Positions 59,793 to 64,000 of a stretch of 64,000 bases of DNA are shown here, piece after piece. The position numbers and the translations under genes were made by a program. Within the stretch, counting starts at the first letter, position 1. The number at the start of each line of letters is the position of its first letter. Source of the stretch: Pogonophryne albipinna (Eukaryota; Chordata; Actinopteri; Perciformes; Artedidraconidae); NCBI GenBank assembly GCA_028583405.1, contig CM053246.1, forward strand, positions 7,011,459 to 7,075,458, read 5' to 3'. The notes beneath the pieces are model-generated. The model did no database searches. It saw only the letters and a list, made by a program, of their open reading frames with translations, and was not told where the DNA came from.

Positions 59793-60574
59793 NNNNNNNN
59801 NNNNNNNNNNNNNNNNNNNNNNNNNNNNNNNNNNNNNNNNNNNNNNNNNNNNNNNNNNNNNNNNNNNNNNNNNNNNNNNNNNNNNNNNNNNNNNNNNNNN
59901 NNNNNNNNNNNNNNNNNNNNNNNNNNNNNNNNNNNNNNNNNNNNNNNNNNNNNNNNNNNNNNNNNNNNNNNNNNNNNNNNNNNNNNNNNNNNNNNNNNNN
60001 NNNNNNNNNNNNNNNNNNNNNNNNNNNNNNNNNNNNNNNNNNNNNNNNNNNNNNNNNNNNNNNNNNNNNNNNNNNNNNNNNNNNNNNNNNNNNNNNNNNN
60101 NNNNNNNNNNNNNNNNNNNNNNNNNNNNNNNNNNNNNNNNNNNNNNNNNNNNNNNNNNNNNNNNNNNNNNNNNNNNNNNNNNNNNNNNNNNNNNNNNNNN
60201 NNNNNNNNNNNNNNNNNNNNNNNNNNNNNNNNNNNNNNNNNNNNNNNNNNNNNNNNNNNNNNNNNNNNNNNNNNNNNNNNNNNNNNNNNNNNNNNNNNNN
60301 NNNNNNNNNNNNNNNNNNNNNNNNNNNNNNNNNNNNNNNNNNNNNNNNNNNNNNNNNNNNNNNNNNNNNNNNNNNNNNNNNNNNNNNNNNNNNNNNNNNN
60401 NNNNNNNNNNNNNNNNNNNNNNNNNNNNNNNNNNNNNNNNNNNNNNNNNNNNNNNNNNNNNNNNNNNNNNNNNNNNNNNNNNNNNNNNNNNNNNNNNNNN
60501 NNNNNNNNNNNNNNNNNNNNNNNNNNNNNNNNNNNNNNNNNNNNNNNNNNNNNNNNNNNNNNNNNNNNNNNNNN
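59793..60574. other. Assembly gap (782 N)
   Basis: Run of N. Open frames reported across it are meaningless. Confidence 1.
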
Positions 60575-61195
60575 CTCCACAACAGGGATTCAGAAAATTG
60601 CTAGCATTTCCCCTGTGTGTGCTTCCTTAATGTCTCTTATGCGGCCTGTGTTGAATTGTCACTGCACAGCTGCTTTTAACCCATCAGATGACTATGCACT
60701 TTCAATTAGAGGTTTTTGCAACAGCTCCGATCAGTTGGAATGCGACCAGTTTATATTCATTGGACCCCAAGGGTGCGCATTGCCTATGAGACTCACACCC
60801 ACTAGTGTTAATTTCGTTGACTAAAACTATGACGAAATATGTTCGTCAACGACCTTTTTTCCCATGACGAAAACGAGACGATGACGAGACGGCACCGGCG
60901 GCAGTAAACAATAACTAACGAAATCATCATGCAATATCGTTGACGAAAAGTGACGAGACGAAAATGTAGTTTACTAAATAAAAACTATGCCAAAATCTCT
61001 CTTTACTTTCGTTGACGAAAAATGAGGAGACGAAATATAAACAAAGATAACGTTACATCTCTGATAGTCAGTTTTTCTCCCAGCAGTTCCATTTCCGGTG
61101 CTGCGCTGGGCAGCAGCTGTGTGTCTGTGGTGCGCGCGGCGGTAGATTTGAATTATACCGGGCAGCCGTAAAATATGAACTGTCAGGAAGACTCG

Positions 61196-61268
61196 GGTCT
61201 AACTCATGGTCTAACTCGTGGTCTAACTCGTGGTCTAACTCGTGGTCTAACTCATGGTCTAACTAACC
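61196..61268. repeat. 12-bp minisatellite, about six units
   Basis: Units of GGTCTAACTCGT type. Copies 1 and 2 of hAT-A have only one or two units at this place. Confidence 0.85.
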
Positions 61269-61310
61269 TTATTTAACAGAAAATAAAATGGCAACAACAG
61301 GGCTTGGGAG

Positions 61311-61462
61311 CAGTGGTCGCACTCGCGTTAACCGAATACCCCCCCGTCAGCGCGAGTGATTGATACATTGTGCACTCGACGGATAATAATGGATTATGAC
61401 GGAAATGTTACGATCGTGTCCGTCAAAATGACTGACAACGAAAAAGTCTAAAGCCACCACTG
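61311..61462 (+). mobile_element. Inner hAT-C mini-element in hAT-A copy 3, TSD CTTGGGAG
   Basis: 152 bp, starts CAGTGGTCGCACTCGCGTTA, ends GCCACCACTG; CTTGGGAG at 61303-61310 and 61463-61470. Same site as in copies 1 and 2. Confidence 0.9.
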
Positions 61463-63544
61463 CTTGGGAGAAAGAAACGATGTGATATTTGGGCCCATTT
61501 TCGCTACAATGAGGCGGAGAAAAAAAGCGAATGCATTGTTTTATCAGAAGGGAAGCAATGTGGCCATAACACTGGTAAAAACACCACAAACCTGACCAGA
61601 TACTCTCTGCAAAGCTTCTTAATCATTCAACCTGTGTTTTTCATCAAATAAGGACAAGATATAATCTTATTTATTTATATATACTAAAATGACAAATTAT
61701 TGGTTTTGGCTAGAGTAGTTTGACTGAAATGTTCTATATAATCTGATGACTAAAAAACACTCAACAGTTTTCATTGACAAAAAGTAGACTAAAATAATTA
61801 GTTTTCTTTGACTAAAATAAGACTAAAATGCTCAGACTTTTAGTCGACTAAAACTTGACTAAATAAAAACAGGATGAAGGTGACTAAATATGACTAAAAC
61901 TAAAAAGAACATTTAACACAGGACTAAGACTAAAACTAAATTAAAAAATAGCTGACGAAATTAACACTAACACCCACACAGCAGGCATTTCATGTTGTGA
62001 AAACGATCCCTCATGTCATACTAGCTGTCACTCCAGGAAGTAGTCCTAAGGAGGTGGGGGCTATGGCAGCCCACTGCCTTTCTCGGCTAGGAGCTGTAAC
62101 AGCCTCTCTCCCTCACACATACACACCTAATCTAATTAACCTCGGAGAGGAGCATTATATGCTGCGTCTCTCTGAGCCCATTTCTCTCCCCCAAAGCACA
62201 TTCCTTCACTTACAACCACCTCCTCTCACAGAATATGGACCCCCTTCAGATTTTTGGGAAGTTCCAGCCACATTATGGGCCAAGCACAAGAATCATGTTG
62301 GATTTGTAAGTTCCGCTCCACCACACAGAGTGACACTTAAAGCCAATGCCAGATTGCCAGCTATCAGACAGTACAATTTACCCCATAGAGCCATTGTGGG
62401 AATTGAAGGAGTCATCCAATCTCTGCTCGATCAGGGCGTATTAATCTACATGACCAGTCCGTGTAATACTCCAATTCTACCCATACCTAAACACAATCGC
62501 CCTGATGAGTGGCGTTTTGTCCAAGATTTGCAGGCTATTAATGCCATTGTCATTCCAACGGCCCCCATTGTGCCTGACACAAATTCGATCCTTGCTTCTT
62601 TGCCTCCAGACTCCACATATTACACAGTCATTGATCTTTGTTCAGCATTTTTCTCTATTCCTTTGCATCCAGAAAGCCAGTATCTGTTTGCATTTACATT
62701 CAGAGGTAAACAAATCACATACACGCGCCTCCCACAGGGGTTTGTTGAATCGCCTACTGTGTACGCAGCAGCTGTTAAAAGAGACCTGGACACTTTGGTC
62801 CTTACAGGGGGCAGCACCCTCCTTCAGTATGCTGACGACCTGTTGATTGCGTCACCTAACAAAGACACCTGTTGCATCGACTCCATTCTGCTCATGAAAA
62901 GACTTTCTGAATGCGGGCACAGAGCATCCCTGGCCAAGTTGCAATACTGCCAGACTGAGGTCACGTATTTGGGTCACATTCTGAGAGATGGACACCGCCT
63001 CCTCTCACCTGCGAGAATCTGCCTTTTGAACAAAGTACCACCACCTCGCACAAAGAAGGAGATTCTTTCCTTCTTGGGCATGGCGAATTACTGCAGACAT
63101 TGGATATACGAGTATGCTGCTATGGACTCCGTCTTGCGTGCTGCCACTCTGCAGGCCGCCCCTAACATTGTTCAATGGTCTGAGGACATGCACACAGCTT
63201 TTCAGGACTTAAAGCAGGCCCTCACATCAGCTCTGGCCCTGGGGCTCCCTGATTACCATCAACCTTTTCATCTACACGTCCATGAAAAGGGGGGCTTTGC
63301 AACAGGCATTTTGGTACAGAAGCATGGCTCTAATTTTCGGCCTGTAGCATACTACTCGTCTCGACTTTCCCCTGTGGTACTTGGTATGACTTCATGCCTG
63401 CGAGCAGTGGCCGCAGTTGCAATAGTTATCAAGTAATCCTCTCCCATTGTACTGGCCAGTGACTGTGTAGTACATGTCCCACATGCAGTTTTGCATATTC
63501 TGAACACCTCTGCTACTCAGCATATGACAGCAGTCATACCCATG

Positions 63545-63961
63545 GGGCAGAAACCGCAGTATGACGGCAATCTGAAAAGGGTGGGTGGGCTCCTCTCCAG
63601 GCTGGGGAAGCCTGTCAGCCACCTGCCTGTGAAACTTTCTCAACATGTCAGTTAGATATTTTACATAGTTAGTCATGTAATCATCTGTCCACAAAAGAGT
63701 GAGTTTGTGGGGTGTTACTGGGGGGCTAGATCCTGTGAACATTACCCTTCCCATCAATACTTCGTGTGGGCTAAGCCCTGTCGTTGCATTTGGTGAGCTT
63801 CGGATGGAGCACAGAACTAGCGGCAGCGCGTCTACCCATTTTAGTCCTGTGGTCAACATTGTTTTAGTGAGTTTCTCCTTTATAGTCAAGTTCATTCTCT
63901 CAACCTGGCCTGAGCTCTGTGGGTGATAGGGAACATGCAACTGCCATTTGAACCCTAACAC
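63545..63961 (-). pseudogene. pol: Retrovirus-like integrase core, opposite strand to the RT
   Basis: Minus-strand frame read from 63961 downward: a YHPQSSGQVERMNLTIKEKL block with the catalytic glutamate of the integrase DDE core, then LPLVLCSIRSSPNATTGLSP and HEVLMGRV, typical of gamma/epsilon-like integrases. It ends near 63560, where the text becomes the antisense of the RT region. The zinc-binding N-terminus lies beyond the window. Being on the strand opposite the RT, it marks an inversion or the abutment of two copies. Confidence 0.85.
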
Positions 63962-64000
63962 TGTAGCTAGACTCTGGGTTATCTTAGAAATGAATGCTGG

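Larger units (their letters stand above)
60803..61969 (+). mobile_element. hAT-A element, copy 3, uninterrupted, TSD ACACCCAC
   Basis: 1167 bp with ends TAGTGTTAATTTCGTTGAC and ACGAAATTAACACTA; ACACCCAC at 60795-60802 and 61970-61977. The left arm is GACGAAAA-rich, the right arm GACTAAAA-rich, and the middle holds the hAT-C insert and a 12-bp minisatellite. No ORF, so it depends on a transposase made elsewhere. It is inserted in retroviral-like pol. Confidence 0.95.
60575..63540 (+). pseudogene. pol: Retrovirus-like pol (RT region), interrupted
   Basis: Plus-strand frame before and after a hAT insertion (60803-61969). The part 61997-63436 (479 aa) contains an SDFWEVPATLWAK entry block, an RT thumb/finger start (LLDQGVLIYMTSPCNTPILP), motif A YYTVIDLCSAFFSIPLHP, LPQGFVESP, and LQYADDLLIA as the catalytic motif, then the connection region. 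A TAA at 63434-63436 interrupts the frame; similarity to the start of RNase H continues in frame to about 63525. The motif style is that of gamma/epsilon-type vertebrate retroviral pol rather than Gypsy. It is broken by the insertion, the stop and a strand switch at about 63525-63575. Confidence 0.87.

Noticed and set aside
59585..60630. Three long ORFs spanning 59585-60630
   Set aside because: They consist almost entirely of the N gap, read as unknown residues.

Overview
The window is repeat-dense teleost fish DNA, almost entirely transposable elements nested inside one another. The fish signature is the mix: L2/CR1/Rex-type non-LTR retrotransposons, an L1-type ORF1, tyrosine-recombinase (DIRS-like) retrotransposons, tRNA-derived SINEs, retrovirus-like LTR elements, many hAT DNA transposons with their non-autonomous derivatives, and long CA/GT microsatellites. 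I see no bacterial features. The one segment that looks like a host gene is a terminal exon for a P2X7-type cytoplasmic domain at 40501-40684 (minus). No species can be named from the sequence alone.

Layout. 1-7.4 kb: hAT-type elements, several with exact 8-bp target duplications, including one with a decayed transposase (2339-5462). 7.8-24.9 kb: a four-level nest. A CR1/L2-like LINE (minus, 7828-~24890) is split by a non-autonomous hAT element (10666-22885, TSD CTTTGTAG). That element is split by a second LINE (minus, 11461-22522), which is split by a retrovirus-like LTR element (minus, 11520-18623, TSD GTAC, two 826-bp LTRs that look identical). 24.9-29.8 kb: a TTAA-flanked MITE with another inverted-repeat element inside it, then two SINEs, one cut by a Rex1-like LINE. 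29.8-36.1 kb: pieces of a YR-type retrotransposon separated by a LINE end, a solo LTR, an inverted pair of element fragments and hAT-like DNA. 36.9-39.4 kb: a DIRS-type tyrosine recombinase cut by a hAT element, with a 57-bp inverted terminal structure. 39.4-43.6 kb: comparatively sparse, holding the P2X7-like exon. 43.8-50 kb: a LINE split by a hAT element that contains a second hAT, which contains a TTAA MITE; an L1-type ORF1 remnant follows. 51.4-54.4 kb: a ZBED/Charlie-like hAT fossil. 55.4-58.7 kb: a LINE split by another hAT. 59.1-64 kb: LTR-element sequence with a 782-base assembly gap, a hAT insertion in pol, and reverse transcriptase and integrase parts on opposite strands.

These parts do not form a pathway; what they share is insertion history. 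Target duplications let many events be ordered. The hAT family at 1, 10666 and 60803 carries a second, smaller hAT element with its own TSD at the same site in every copy, so that nested composite amplified as a unit. Divergent LTRs at 11.5-18.6, 30.9-32.1 and 59.1 kb share an end and polyadenylation-region layout, which suggests several related retrovirus-like lineages. Clade names are given from motifs only and have not been tested by database search.
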